DNA of 64,000 nucleotides from Rhodococcus sp. IEGM 1409 (GTDB lineage: Bacteria > Actinomycetota > Actinomycetes > Mycobacteriales > Mycobacteriaceae), in the NCBI RefSeq assembly GCF_030056735.1, contig NZ_JASHKN010000007.1, forward strand, positions 62,001 to 126,000, written 5' to 3'. Positions 49,901 through 58,094 of the stretch are shown in pieces. The first letter of the stretch is position 1. Each line of letters begins with the position of its first letter. The position numbers were made by a program, and so were the translations under genes. The notes beneath the pieces are model-generated. The model did no database searches. It was not told the DNA's origin and saw only the letters and a list, made by a program, of their open reading frames with translations.

Positions 49901-50947
49901 GCCGTACTGGCGTTCCCGGCGACGCTTGCCGACGCCGATTCCACCAGCGACGTCCGCGGCCTCGGCGCCATGCTGTACTCGCTCATCACGGCGCGCTGGC
50001 CGCTCGCCGAACCGTCCGCCGGTCCCGTCGGTGGTTTGCTTCCCGCCGGCCGCGGCGCCGACGGCAACATCGTCGAACCTCGGGTCGTCCGTCCGGAGGT
50101 CCCGTTCGACATCTCGGCGGTTGCAGTTCGAGCTTTGCAGTCGGAGAGTGGAATCCGCACTGCGGCCACCGTGCAGCACATCCTCGATCAGGCGTCCGTC
50201 GTCAACGACAAGACGGAAATGATTCCGGCACTTCGTCTCGGCCACCGCGAACAGGGAGCGTCGGGTCATGCACTGAACGACCCCGAAGCCATCGAGGCCG
50301 AGAAGAAGAAGTCGACGCGGATGCTCGCGGCACTGACGGCGCTCGGCGTCTTCACCGTGATCGTCTTGATTCTCCTTGTGGTGTGGGTTGCGAGCTTCCT
50401 TTCGGGCGGCAGCAACGACACCCCTCTCAGCGAGCAGAGTTTCGGATTGACCACCGAAGCCACTGCGCCCGAGAACAATTCACCCGCGCCTGCGCCTGCG
50501 GCGGCAACCGTGCCGGTAGCCGCCTCGGCCGTAACGGTGTTCTCACCCCAGGGCACGCCGGATCAGCCGGCAACGGCGAAGAACGCCATCGACGGCAATC
50601 CGGCTACCGCGTGGTCGTCGGACTCGTACTTCCAGCCCTTCCCGTCACTGAAGAACGGTGTCGGCCTGATGGTGACGCTTGCCGATGCGGCCAACCTGAA
50701 GAACATTGCGATCACGTCTGATTCGCCCGGAACCGTCGTTGAAATCCGCTCTGCCCCTTCTGCGAATACCTCGCTGGATCAGACCAAGGAAATCGGATCC
50801 GGTGTACTGAAAAACGGTGTGACCGACATTCCGCTCTCGTCGGACGGCTCGGGTCAGTATGTCCTGGTTTGGATTACGCAGCTCAGCACCGAATCCGGAC
50901 AAAACCAGACATCCATCTCGGAGATTGCATTCACTGCTGCAAAGTGA
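46964..50947 (+). CDS. murJ: Lipid II flippase MurJ with pseudokinase and C-terminal ectodomain
   Basis: A 1327-residue protein. Residues 1-90 are a charged cytosolic start. The flippase core of fourteen helices lies near 95-610 (LTSRITGFAKQLMILMVLG, QIPNMIAELVLGAVLTAIVV). A linker of about 220 residues rich in Pro, Gln and Lys includes repeated VSKTPSAP. A pseudokinase follows near 835-1090: GGRYRLLAPHGGTRGLQFWE is a loop lacking the usual Lys/HRD set. One helix (about 1120-1145) leads to an external beta-sandwich domain (NAIDGNPATAWSSDSYF). The mycobacterial orthologue (Rv3910) binds FhaA after PknB phosphorylation. The order is mutT4-DUF6049-murJ, all coupled. Confidence 0.94.
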   Translation: MTGNPPEEGRRSAITRKSATTRSHPRMPPWERGYPIQPVNPDARFDDAPTMTIPVIRDYPRYREAEMEFADRQATKSGEFDTDAHALVAERKETNSRLLAATGSIAIATLTSRITGFAKQLMILMVLGPAIASSFTVASQIPNMIAELVLGAVLTAIVVPVLVRAEREDADHGEAFVRRLFTASLVLLGMAALLATLAAPVLTKYVFLSEDGKVSTDLTTALSYLLLPAILFYGLSALFTAFLNTRQIFKPGAWAPVLNNVVVLVVLVIYRFTPGEISLNPVSMGDAKLLTLGIGITIGVIVQAASLIPALRRENISLKPLWGLDDRLRQFGGMAVAIVLYVLISQMGMIFATKISSHADEAGPAIYSQAWLLLQLPYGVLGVTVLTAIMPRLSRNAAADDTPAVVDDLSVATRLTMITLVPIIMFLTFMGPQVGEALYGYGRFGPEQAERLGTAVSWSAFTLIPYALVLIQLRVFYAREQAWTPTWIVLGITAVKIAFSALAPVFASNSDQVVILLGAANGLGYITGAVIGGYLLHRSLGNLQMANVSKTVWSVVLASLAGSLTMLAVDRVLGFDQLTERFGGPGSMVRVAVGGILMLAITFTILYFKKVSEVLSVTVAVSRKIRSLTGRAEPDTRNNTDDDDVTELIPAIRTESNEHERPGALPYPGHGRTGSQPARIRGRAIDGEGARVSDDNVSGNKSAGTSAVKASEQKSTASSGTPASTSSSASAGQKPQQPAQRPVQKPQQGQKPQPPVQKAAPPVPPVSVSKTPSAPVSKTPSAPVSKTPAPKTPAPDKTAAAQTPPPAAPRAPAAGSVSRPAQRPMPRGPKLIPGASVAGGRYRLLAPHGGTRGLQFWEALDVKLDREVALTFVDADQRGDDDSQSGPQAVLSRTLRLGRINSPGLARVLDVVRGSSGGIVVAEWTPGRSLREMAETTPSPIGAARAIRALAAAAEAAHRTGGALSIDHPDRVRISINGDAVLAFPATLADADSTSDVRGLGAMLYSLITARWPLAEPSAGPVGGLLPAGRGADGNIVEPRVVRPEVPFDISAVAVRALQSESGIRTAATVQHILDQASVVNDKTEMIPALRLGHREQGASGHALNDPEAIEAEKKKSTRMLAALTALGVFTVIVLILLVVWVASFLSGGSNDTPLSEQSFGLTTEATAPENNSPAPAPAAATVPVAASAVTVFSPQGTPDQPATAKNAIDGNPATAWSSDSYFQPFPSLKNGVGLMVTLADAANLKNIAITSDSPGTVVEIRSAPSANTSLDQTKEIGSGVLKNGVTDIPLSSDGSGQYVLVWITQLSTESGQNQTSISEIAFTAAK
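49265..49326 (+). repeat. 24-bp tandem repeat in the murJ linker
   Basis: Two perfect copies of a 24-bp unit beginning GTGTCGAAGACACC, plus a 14-bp third copy. It encodes VSKTPSAP. The unit contains an inverted GTGTCGAAGACAC. Confidence 0.9.
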
Positions 50948-50982
50948 TCGCCCTTGGCCCTTCTGAAACCTACCGACTGGGC

Positions 50983-50988
50983 TAATAT
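50983..50988 (+). promoter_or_regulatory. -10 element of leaderless sigM
   Basis: TAATAT six bases before the GTG at 50995, indicating a housekeeping-type start for sigM. Confidence 0.45.
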
Positions 50989-50994
50989 CCGCCC

Positions 50995-51621
50995 GTGCAC
51001 AGTTATCGGGGGGGCACCGGGGGCGGAGCCGGGAAATTCGAATCCAGGAGTTTCGAGAACACAAATCTCGAGAAGACGGATTTCGAATTGTTGACTGCTC
51101 ATGTGGCGGGCGATCGGCATGCGTTCCGTGAACTTCTGACCCGGCATCAGGACCATCTATGGCACGTTGCCCGGCGTACGAGCTACTCGGACGAGGACGC
51201 GGCAGACGCGCTCCAGGAGGGTCTGCTGTCCGCGCATCGCAAGGCGGCGAAGTTCCGCGGCGACGCGGCGGTGCGCAGCTGGCTCCACACCATCGTGGTC
51301 AATGCCTGCCTGGACCGGATCCGACGCAACAAATCACGGGCCGCGTTCTCACTGTCTTCCGAGAATGCGGAGGAACCCCGTGATCACCGCGACTATGCGG
51401 CGGCAGTGGACATGAGCCTGACCGTCGAACAGGCACTGGCATCGCTGCCCCCTGAGCAGCGTGCTGCCGTCGTCGCCGTCGATGTCGAGGGGTATCCGGT
51501 AGCCGAGGCCGCCGAGAGATTGGGAGTGCCTGTAGGGACCGTGAAGAGTCGCTGCGCCCGCGCGCGCAAGCGCCTCGCCGCCCAGTTGGAGGACTTTCGC
51601 GAAGGCGGGAACCATTCGTGA
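50995..51621 (+). CDS. sigM: ECF sigma factor SigM
   Basis: A 208-residue sigma factor. Region 2 is in DRHAFRELLTRHQDHLWHVAR through DAADALQEGLLSAHRKAAKF, with RSWLHTIVVNACLDRIRR; region 4 is ALASLPPEQRAAVVAVDVEGYPVAEAAERL and GTVKSRCARARKRL. It has no long C-terminal tail. The order sigM-rsmA-trxB-trxA and place after murJ match Rv3911. SigM in mycobacteria drives ESX and lipid genes in late growth. The GTG start is supported by a -10 six bases upstream. Confidence 0.93.
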   Translation: MHSYRGGTGGGAGKFESRSFENTNLEKTDFELLTAHVAGDRHAFRELLTRHQDHLWHVARRTSYSDEDAADALQEGLLSAHRKAAKFRGDAAVRSWLHTIVVNACLDRIRRNKSRAAFSLSSENAEEPRDHRDYAAAVDMSLTVEQALASLPPEQRAAVVAVDVEGYPVAEAAERLGVPVGTVKSRCARARKRLAAQLEDFREGGNHS

Positions 51622-51694
51622 ACCGGTCGCGTCCTATCTTGTAAGCGTCCTGCAATCTTTGCAGGCGTCGACACCGACTGCCGAGGGAGGGTTC

Positions 51695-52411
51695 ATGACA
51701 GGTCCGTCTGTTCGCGTTCCGTCTCCTCCGTTTTCGGAGGACTTCTTGGCGGATCTCCACGCCGGGGTTCTCGATCCCGAAACCAGTGCAACTCTGTGGC
51801 CGCTGGTACACGCCGACCCCGCCGCCCATGCATTTGTCACCACTCTCGACGGCGTCACAGCATCACTCGCGGCACTGAACTCGCGCGAGGCCTCTCACGA
51901 ACGGATTCCGAATTTGCTTGCCGAACAGATCAATTCGGCACTGGATCTACAGTTCGAACAGGTTGAGCCGTCAACAAAGACAACCGTCGTACCGTTCCGG
52001 CGGCGCCCACAAGCGTGGGTTCTCGGTGCCGCAGCAGCCGTAGCGGTGGCCTTCGTGATCGTTGTGATCGGAACCCGAGATTCCGAACCTGCCGAAAGCG
52101 TTGTCGCTCAACCGAGCACACCGGCGACGTCTGCTGTCGAGGCTCCGGATTCGGCGTCCGTACTCTCACTCATCGGATCCAAAAATCTTGGACCACTGGA
52201 TGATCCGTCCAAACTGGCCGGCTGCCTACGTGCCAACGGCATCGACGAGGGCAGGCCTCTGCTCGGTTCGGGTGAAGTACGCATCGACGGGGCACCGGCG
52301 ATAGTCCTACTCTTCACGGGATCGCAACCGCGTCAGATCACTGCTCTGACTGTCGGCACCGACTGCAGCGACGGAAATCCGAATACGTTGTCGATCAAGA
52401 ACATCGGCTGA
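51695..52411 (+). CDS. rsmA: Anti-sigma-M factor RsmA
   Basis: A 238-residue membrane protein. The N-terminal cytosolic part (1-115) holds FSEDFLADLHAGVLDPETS and LWPLVHADPAAHAFVTTLDG, the sigma-binding domain. One helix spans about 120-140 (WVLGAAAAVAVAFVIVVIG). The external part (about 95 residues) probably senses the signal. No zinc-binding HxxxCxxC is visible, as in other RsmA proteins. The start at 51695 has a strong GAGGGAGGG ribosome site. It is 73 bp after sigM, in the same transcript. Confidence 0.88.
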   Translation: MTGPSVRVPSPPFSEDFLADLHAGVLDPETSATLWPLVHADPAAHAFVTTLDGVTASLAALNSREASHERIPNLLAEQINSALDLQFEQVEPSTKTTVVPFRRRPQAWVLGAAAAVAVAFVIVVIGTRDSEPAESVVAQPSTPATSAVEAPDSASVLSLIGSKNLGPLDDPSKLAGCLRANGIDEGRPLLGSGEVRIDGAPAIVLLFTGSQPRQITALTVGTDCSDGNPNTLSIKNIG

Positions 52412-52420
52412 AGTCGACGG

Positions 52421-52987
52421 TCAGCGCGGTGTTGCCGCCGGTAGCAGGAGTTCGAGAATTCTCCCGCGCAATGCATCCGTATCGTCCTCGACCGCTATCA
52501 GACTCGAAAACATCGCTGCTCCGGCCGCCAGAACCAGCACGGCCTTGGCATCGAGCAGTGCCGATTCGGGATCTTCGGCATTGCGAAGGAAGAGTTGCGT
52601 ACTCGGTCCGCTGAAGCCGCGCCACAATTCGTTGCGTAGGTCGTCATGGTCACGCAGTGCCGCCAGCAGTCCCGGCGACGCGGCGCGAACCTCGGGCCGC
52701 GAGAAGAGCTGAGCACTTCCCTCCACCACCCAACGGATCCAGCCGTCGCGATCGGTGCCCTCGAACGGTGTCAGGTCTGGTGTTGCGCCCAGGATCGACC
52801 CGAGCACAAGATGTGCCTTCGACGGCCATCGCCGCGACATCGAGGCCCTGCTGACCCCTGCTCGTGCCGCGATCGCCCGGAGACTGAGTTGCTCCCAACC
52901 GACCTCGAGGAGCATCGCTCGGGTGACCTCGAGGACTGTGTCGTCGATGCGTGGGTCTCGTGGGCGACCTGATCCTGTGGCATTCAT
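52421..52987 (-). CDS. TetR-family regulator
   Basis: A 188-residue regulator with helix-turn-helix QLSLRAIAARAGVSRASMSRRWPSKAHL near 34-61. The C-terminal ligand domain is short. It is divergent from an Old Yellow Enzyme-like gene with 98 bp between, including TCGT-N7-ACGA at 53027-53041 as a possible operator. It probably represses the flavin oxidoreductase. The pair is inserted between rsmA and trxB, a junction that is contiguous in mycobacteria. Confidence 0.82.
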   Translation of the reverse strand: MNATGSGRPRDPRIDDTVLEVTRAMLLEVGWEQLSLRAIAARAGVSRASMSRRWPSKAHLVLGSILGATPDLTPFEGTDRDGWIRWVVEGSAQLFSRPEVRAASPGLLAALRDHDDLRNELWRGFSGPSTQLFLRNAEDPESALLDAKAVLVLAAGAAMFSSLIAVEDDTDALRGRILELLLPAATPR

Positions 52988-53026
52988 CGTGTCGAATTGT
53001 CGGACAGATTGAGAGAAGGCGCTATA

Positions 53027-53041
53027 TCGTCATATATACGA
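53027..53041. promoter_or_regulatory. Possible operator between tetR and the flavin oxidoreductase gene
   Basis: TCGT and ACGA arms around a 7-bp AT-rich centre, 45 bp before the oxidoreductase start. The arms are short. Confidence 0.3.
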
Positions 53042-53085
53042 GTCCACTGGCATCGTAATGATCAGGCCGCCGCAGGAAGCAGAAA

Positions 53086-54294
53086 ATGACCACAGCGCCC
53101 ACACCGTCGATATTCGAACCCGCACGTCTCGGCCCTCTGACCTTGCGCAACCGCATCGTCAAAGCTGCCACTTTCGAGGGTGTCATGCCCAGGGGAGCGG
53201 TCTCCGACGATCTGATCAACTTCCACACCGAAGTGGCCCGCGGCGGAGCCGCGATGACCACCGTCGCCTACTGCGCCGTCTCACCAGGTGGACGAGTCCA
53301 CCGCGACACCCTCGTCATGGACGAGCGCGCACTGCCTGGGCTGCGCAGACTGACCGATGCCGTCCACGCCGAAGGCGCACTGGCGGCGGCGCAGATCGGC
53401 CACGCGGGACTGGTCGCCAACACGCTTTCCAACAAGACGAAGACTCTGGCGCCGTCGACCAGGCTGAGTCCGCCCGCAATGGGCCTCGTCAGAGGCGCGA
53501 CACTTGCCGAACTCGACGGTGTTGTCGCCGACTTCGAACGGACCGCCCGCGTCGCCGTGGATGCGGGATTCGACGCCATCGAGGTCCATCTCGGTCACAA
53601 CTACCTACTCAGTTCGTTCATGAGCCCCAATCTGAACAAACGCCACGATCGATACGGCGGCAGCGTCGCCAAGCGCGCCGAGTATCCGCGTCGAGTCATC
53701 GAAGCGGTGCGACGAGCTGCTGGATCCACCGTGGCAGTCACCGCGAAATTCAACATGTCCGACGGGGTTCCGAAGGGTCTGTGGCTCGACCAGAGCCTGC
53801 CGATCGCACAGATCCTCGAAGACGACGGGCATCTGGACGCGATGCAATTGACCGGTGGCAGTTCACTTCTCAACGGAATGTACTTCTTCCGCGGTGAGGT
53901 CCCACTGGCTGAATTTGTCGCTTCCCAACCCAAGCTCGTCGGGTACGGGCTCAAGTTCTACGGCCCCAAACTCTTTCCGACGTACCCGTTCGAAGAAGGC
54001 TTCTTCCTTCCCTTCGCCCGTCAGTTCCGGCAGGCGCTGAAGATGCCACTGATCCTGCTCGGTGGCATCAACCGTGTCGACACCATCAACCACGCGCTGG
54101 ACGAAGGGTTCGAATTCGTCGCCATGGCGCGAGCGCTCCTCAGGGACCCACAACTGGTCAACAAATTTCAGGCCGAGAGCGCCGTCGAGGGTCTCTGTAT
54201 TCACTGCAACAAGTGCATGCCCACCATCTACACCGGAACGCGCTGCGTGGTTCGGGACGCGCTGGTGGTTCGGGAAGTACGCCCTGCGCTGTGA
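53086..54294 (+). CDS. NADH:flavin oxidoreductase (Old Yellow Enzyme family)
   Basis: A 402-residue FMN enzyme of the OYE/2,4-dienoyl-CoA reductase barrel. The N-terminal strand is LGPLTLRNRIVKAATFEGVMP; AAQIGHAGLV is the His region, DAIEVHLGHNYLLSSFMSPNLN follows, with NKRHDRYGGSVAKRAEYPRR and LLGGINRVDT. Near the end is CIHCNKCMPTIY, which resembles a partial iron-sulfur motif as in 2,4-dienoyl-CoA reductases, but the C-terminal FAD/NAD domain is missing. It is probably a stand-alone ene-reductase. It is likely controlled by the divergent TetR protein. Confidence 0.82.
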   Translation: MTTAPTPSIFEPARLGPLTLRNRIVKAATFEGVMPRGAVSDDLINFHTEVARGGAAMTTVAYCAVSPGGRVHRDTLVMDERALPGLRRLTDAVHAEGALAAAQIGHAGLVANTLSNKTKTLAPSTRLSPPAMGLVRGATLAELDGVVADFERTARVAVDAGFDAIEVHLGHNYLLSSFMSPNLNKRHDRYGGSVAKRAEYPRRVIEAVRRAAGSTVAVTAKFNMSDGVPKGLWLDQSLPIAQILEDDGHLDAMQLTGGSSLLNGMYFFRGEVPLAEFVASQPKLVGYGLKFYGPKLFPTYPFEEGFFLPFARQFRQALKMPLILLGGINRVDTINHALDEGFEFVAMARALLRDPQLVNKFQAESAVEGLCIHCNKCMPTIYTGTRCVVRDALVVREVRPAL

Positions 54295-54364
54295 ACCCTG
54301 CCGCCGGGCGTTGTCCTCCCTGACTGTGAGCTGCGGACTGTGAGCCACTTTCCAGCCGGGTGCG

Positions 54365-54390
54365 GGAACAACACCCCTTATCCTGGTGTT
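54365..54390 (+). promoter_or_regulatory. SigH/SigR-like promoter of trxB-trxA
   Basis: GGAAC at 54365-54369 and GTT at 54388-54390 with an 18-bp spacer match the redox-stress ECF promoter pattern. It lies 57 bp before the trxB start. Confidence 0.6.
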
Positions 54391-54446
54391 GATCGGTACG
54401 GCTCTCCAAGAAGCGGAGGGTCTGCACTCACTATTGGAAGGCTCGC

Positions 54447-55454
54447 ATGACCACCCAGCTGGAAAACACGCCCGCGGTCCATGACGTCATCATTGTCGGT
54501 TCCGGACCGGCCGGTTACACCGCTGGTGTCTACACCGCGCGTGCTGAGCTCCAGCCCGTGCTCTTCGAGGGAACCCAGTTCGGTGGCGCCCTCATGACCA
54601 CCACCGAGGTCGAGAACTTCCCCGGATTCCGTGAGGGAATCATGGGCCCGGACCTGATGGAACAGATGCGTGAGCAGGCACTGCGCTTCGACACCGACAT
54701 CCGCACCGAGGACGTCGAGGAAATCGATCTGAGCGGCCCGATCAAGACGGTTGTCGCGAACGGCGAAACCTACGCCGCGCACGCGATCATCCTCGCGATG
54801 GGCGCCGCAGCCCGTTACCTCGGGATTGAAGGTGAAGAGCGTCTCCTCGGCCGCGGCGTCAGCGCCTGCGCCACCTGCGACGGCTTCTTCTTCCGCGACC
54901 AGGACATCGTCGTGGTCGGCGGCGGCGACTCCGCGATGGAAGAAGCAACCTTCCTCACCCGTTTCGCTCGCTCGGTCACCCTGGTGCACCGCCGCGAGGA
55001 GTTCCGCGCCTCACGGATCATGCTCGAGCGCGCCAAGGCGAACGAGAAGATCCGCTTCCTGACCAATGCGGAGCCCGTCGAGGTGCTCGGTGAGAACAGC
55101 GTCGCCGGCCTCGTCGTGCGCGACACCGTCACCGGTGAAACCTCCACACTCGAGATCACCGGCATGTTCGTCGCCATCGGCCACGACCCGCGCAGCGAGC
55201 TCGTCAAGGGCCAGGTAGACCTCGACGACGCCGGCTACGTCCGCGTCGCCCCCGGTTCTACCGCGACCTCCGTCGACGGCGTCTTCGCTGCCGGTGACCT
55301 GGTCGATCACACGTACCGTCAGGCGATCACCGCTGCCGGCACCGGATGCTCCGCAGCAATCGACGCCGAACGCTGGCTGGCCGATCGTGGCGACATCACC
55401 GCCAACACGCTCGACGCTGCCGGCCACACGGTCGACGTCGTCGGCGCTCCCTGA
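54447..55454 (+). CDS. trxB: Thioredoxin reductase
   Basis: A 335-residue NADPH-dependent flavoprotein that reduces thioredoxin. The FAD motif is [18 protein letters not shown] near 18-35, the redox pair in [10 protein letters not shown] near 149, and the NADP motif [13 protein letters not shown] near 169. The C-terminal [20 protein letters not shown] matches all low-Mr TrxB. The next gene, 38 bp on, is thioredoxin. A SigH/SigR-like promoter precedes it, which fits oxidative-stress induction. Confidence 0.96.
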   Translation: MTTQLENTPAVHDVIIVGSGPAGYTAGVYTARAELQPVLFEGTQFGGALMTTTEVENFPGFREGIMGPDLMEQMREQALRFDTDIRTEDVEEIDLSGPIKTVVANGETYAAHAIILAMGAAARYLGIEGEERLLGRGVSACATCDGFFFRDQDIVVVGGGDSAMEEATFLTRFARSVTLVHRREEFRASRIMLERAKANEKIRFLTNAEPVEVLGENSVAGLVVRDTVTGETSTLEITGMFVAIGHDPRSELVKGQVDLDDAGYVRVAPGSTATSVDGVFAAGDLVDHTYRQAITAAGTGCSAAIDAERWLADRGDITANTLDAAGHTVDVVGAP

Positions 55455-55492
55455 TTCATCAAGCTGTCGTACCCAACCCTCGAGGAGTAACA

Positions 55493-55816
55493 GTGTCGAA
55501 TACCGTCACCATCACCGACGATTCCTTCAAGCAGGACGTCCTGGGCAGCGACAAGCCCGTTCTGGTCGATTTCTGGGCAACCTGGTGCGGCCCGTGCAAG
55601 ATGGTCGCCCCGGTCCTCGAGGAGATCGCCGGCGAGAACAGCGAGAAGCTGACCGTCGCGAAGCTCGACATCGACGCCAACCCGGCGGCCGCCCGCGATT
55701 TCCAGGTCATGTCGATCCCGACGATGATCCTGTTCAAGGACGGCAAGCCGATCAAGACGATCGTCGGCGCCAAGGGCAAGGCTGCACTGCTCAAGGACCT
55801 CGCGGACGTTCTCTGA
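55493..55816 (+). CDS. trxA: Thioredoxin
   Basis: A 107-residue thioredoxin with the WCGPC active site in DFWATWCGPCKMVAPVLE near 28-45 and the cis-Pro in MSIPTMILF. It is reduced by TrxB. The GTG start has GAGGAG six bases upstream and the frame before it is not coding. It is the last gene before a strong hairpin, and orthologous to mycobacterial trxC (Rv3914). Confidence 0.96.
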   Translation: MSNTVTITDDSFKQDVLGSDKPVLVDFWATWCGPCKMVAPVLEEIAGENSEKLTVAKLDIDANPAAARDFQVMSIPTMILFKDGKPIKTIVGAKGKAALLKDLADVL

Positions 55817-55868
55817 CGACTGGTTGAGCATCGTGGATTCTCGCAATCCACAGAATTTCTGAGATAAT

Positions 55869-55912
55869 CGATCGATGTGCCTGATCGGGTCTACGACCAG
55901 GCACATCGATCG
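55869..55912 (+). terminator. trxA terminator hairpin
   Basis: A perfect 15-bp stem (CGATCGATGTGCCTG and its complement) with a 14-base loop, 52 bp after trxA and before cwlM. There is no T-run. Confidence 0.65.
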
Positions 55913-55944
55913 AATTCGTTAACCGATCCGAGAGGCTTTCACGC

Positions 55945-57135
55945 ATGCACAGACTCCGACACGGCGATCACGGCCCGGCCGTCGCCGAGATTCGGGGCAC
56001 ATTGACGAAGCTGGGATACCTCCATCACGGAACTTCCGGCATTCGACGTGAAAGCGCCGACGGTGCCCACTGGGTTGCACCCGACGCCATCTTCGATCAT
56101 CAACTCGACAGCGCCGTTCGCGCCTTCCAGCAGCAGCGTGGGCTCCTTGTCGACGGCATCGTGGGTCAGGCAACCTATCGCTCACTTCGTGAGGCCTCGT
56201 ACCGCCTGGGTGCCCGTACGTTGATCTACCAGCTGTCAGCACCGCTGTACGGCGACGACGTCGCAGCTCTGCAGGCAAAACTGCAGGACCTCGGCTTCTA
56301 CGCGGGCCGGGTCGACGGTTTCTTCGGTCCGCAGACCCACGAGTCTCTCTCGTCTTTCCAGCGTGAAATCGGTATCGCCGCCGACGGTATCTGCGGTCCG
56401 CAGACACTGCGTTCGCTGGAACTGTTGGGAACCCGCGTCACCGGTGGTTCCCCGCACGCCATCAGCGAAGAAGAATTGGTGAGGCGAAAGGGCCCGCAGC
56501 TGGGCGGCAAGCGCATCGTCATCGATCCAGGCCTCGGTGGGCCGTCCACGGGCACTATCGTCAACGGCATCTCCGAAGCCGACATCCTCTGGGATCTGGC
56601 CATGCGCCTCGAGGGACGGATGGCGGCGACCGGGATGGAAACTTTCCTCTCCCGCCCGCACAACGCCGATCCGACCGAGGCCGAGCGCGCGCTGACGTCC
56701 AACGCATTCGACGCTGATCTGATGATCTCCTTGCGTTGCGACAGCAACTCGAGCCCGTCGGCAAACGGTGTCGCGAGCTTCCACTTCGGTAATTCGCACG
56801 GTTCGGTCTCGATGATCGGGCAGGTGTTGACCGGTTTCGTTCAGCGCGAGATCGTTGCGCGAACTCCGTTGCGGGACTGCAGAACTCACGGACGAACGTG
56901 GGAGTTGTTGCGCCTGACCAATATGCCGACAGTGCAGATCGATCTCGGCTACCTGTCCAACGCGTCCGACGTTGCGGTACTGACGAATCCGCGGATGCGT
57001 GACACCATCGCCGAAGCCATTTTGATCTCGGTCAAGCGGCTGTATCTGTTGGGTCAAGATGATCAGCCGACCGGTACCTTCACCTTTGCCGAGCTTCTCG
57101 CAGAAGAACTTTCGGTAGCCGACCGCATTTCGTAG
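55945..57135 (+). CDS. cwlM: CwlM, peptidoglycan amidase-fold regulator
   Basis: A 396-residue protein with no signal peptide. Two peptidoglycan-binding-type repeats lie at about 4-75 and 80-165 (LRHGDHGPAVAEIRGTL; DDVAALQAKLQDLGFY). The amidase-3 domain follows from about 185 (GKRIVIDPGLGGPSTG). In mycobacteria CwlM is cytosolic, is phosphorylated by PknB and activates MurA, so a role in control of cell-wall synthesis is more likely than cleavage. The C-terminal PTGTFTFAELLAEEL keeps the Thr-rich segment phosphorylated in the mycobacterial protein. Confidence 0.9.
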   Translation: MHRLRHGDHGPAVAEIRGTLTKLGYLHHGTSGIRRESADGAHWVAPDAIFDHQLDSAVRAFQQQRGLLVDGIVGQATYRSLREASYRLGARTLIYQLSAPLYGDDVAALQAKLQDLGFYAGRVDGFFGPQTHESLSSFQREIGIAADGICGPQTLRSLELLGTRVTGGSPHAISEEELVRRKGPQLGGKRIVIDPGLGGPSTGTIVNGISEADILWDLAMRLEGRMAATGMETFLSRPHNADPTEAERALTSNAFDADLMISLRCDSNSSPSANGVASFHFGNSHGSVSMIGQVLTGFVQREIVARTPLRDCRTHGRTWELLRLTNMPTVQIDLGYLSNASDVAVLTNPRMRDTIAEAILISVKRLYLLGQDDQPTGTFTFAELLAEELSVADRIS

Positions 57136-57155
57136 GTCCTACGGTCGGCACCTGC

Positions 57156-57839
57156 TCACACTCTGGCGAGCTCGCTGATCTCCACCATCTCGAGAGCTGC
57201 GGCCTTCAGTAGACGGTCGAGGGCTTCTTCCACGTCGACTTTCCACTCGTGGTCACGATTGAGTTCGAGACGAAGCCTCGGATAACGATGGTGCGGAGCC
57301 ACGACCTCGAAACCGTAGTCCTCGAGGAACTCGGCACTGATCATGCATTCTGCGGGTGAACATTCCAGAGCTGCCGTTGCGCTGGCCACATCGGACGCGG
57401 GCCCCAGGCCGTCGCTGCGGATACCGAATGCCTCCAGCGCACGAACTCCGCGTCGAACCAGATCTGTCACGACAGCGGCCAGCAGGCTCGGCCCAAGTTC
57501 TTCTTCTATGCCCGAAGGCTCGAGGCGAAGGCTTGTCAGGAGCACTGCGTCCGAACTGACCGGACTGGTCGGAAACAGCTGCGCGCGCGGGATCGTGCGG
57601 GGAGGGGCGTACAACGCACTACCGAGCGGCTTGCCGTCTCGGACGGCGACCTGTCCGCACGAACCCCACTCGAGCATGACCATCGACAGCCACGCTTCCT
57701 TCTCGAATTCCTGATCGCAGAATCCTCGGGCGTCGTGAAGCGCGCCCGGATCCATCTCCCAGAACACGCAACGACGCGCATGGGCGGAAAGCTGATCGAG
57801 GGTGTCGAGCGTGAGCGAGGTGATGACGTGAGTCGACAC
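57156..57839 (-). CDS. Conserved hypothetical, acetyltransferase-like (Rv3916c type)
   Basis: A 227-residue protein at the position of Rv3916c, between cwlM and parB. It has a GNAT-like pattern: QVAVRDGKPLGSALYAPP, TSLRLEPSGIEEELGPSLLAAVVTDLVRRGVRALEAFG, and a C-terminal FLEDYGFEVVAPHHRYPRLRLEL, which resembles acetyl-CoA binding and the last GNAT strands. The substrate is unknown. The gene is widely kept next to parAB in Corynebacteriales, suggesting a housekeeping role. Confidence 0.75.
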   Translation of the reverse strand: MSTHVITSLTLDTLDQLSAHARRCVFWEMDPGALHDARGFCDQEFEKEAWLSMVMLEWGSCGQVAVRDGKPLGSALYAPPRTIPRAQLFPTSPVSSDAVLLTSLRLEPSGIEEELGPSLLAAVVTDLVRRGVRALEAFGIRSDGLGPASDVASATAALECSPAECMISAEFLEDYGFEVVAPHHRYPRLRLELNRDHEWKVDVEEALDRLLKAAALEMVEISELARV

Positions 57840-58009
57840 TGACTAACTCACTCTCCGTAGGTCCCCGAAGCGGTTTTGATGCTCGCCCGCCGCTTTTTTC
57901 TTCTCCAGGATAGGCCAGCTGCGCCGAGTCGGCAGTGGCACGAGAGTTGATCGCTCTAATGTATTGTTGTTCAACATCTTTCGTCCCGGTTGAAGATTTC
58001 GAGGAGCTC

Positions 58010-58050
58010 GCACCACCTAGATTTGTCACAGTGACGAAAATAGGTGGTGC
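58010..58050 (-). terminator. parAB terminator hairpin
   Basis: Arms GCACCACCTA and TAGGTGGTGC (10 bp, perfect) enclose an inner GTCAC/GTGAC stem. It lies 45 bp after the parB stop. Confidence 0.6.
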
Positions 58051-58094
58051 GCCCGGTCATCGTCATTACGTCACCAAACGGGCTTCCGAGTTCA

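Noticed and set aside
53058-53897. A 279-codon open frame on the plus strand
   Set aside because: Overlaps the flavin oxidoreductase gene in another frame; Arg-rich with no domain.
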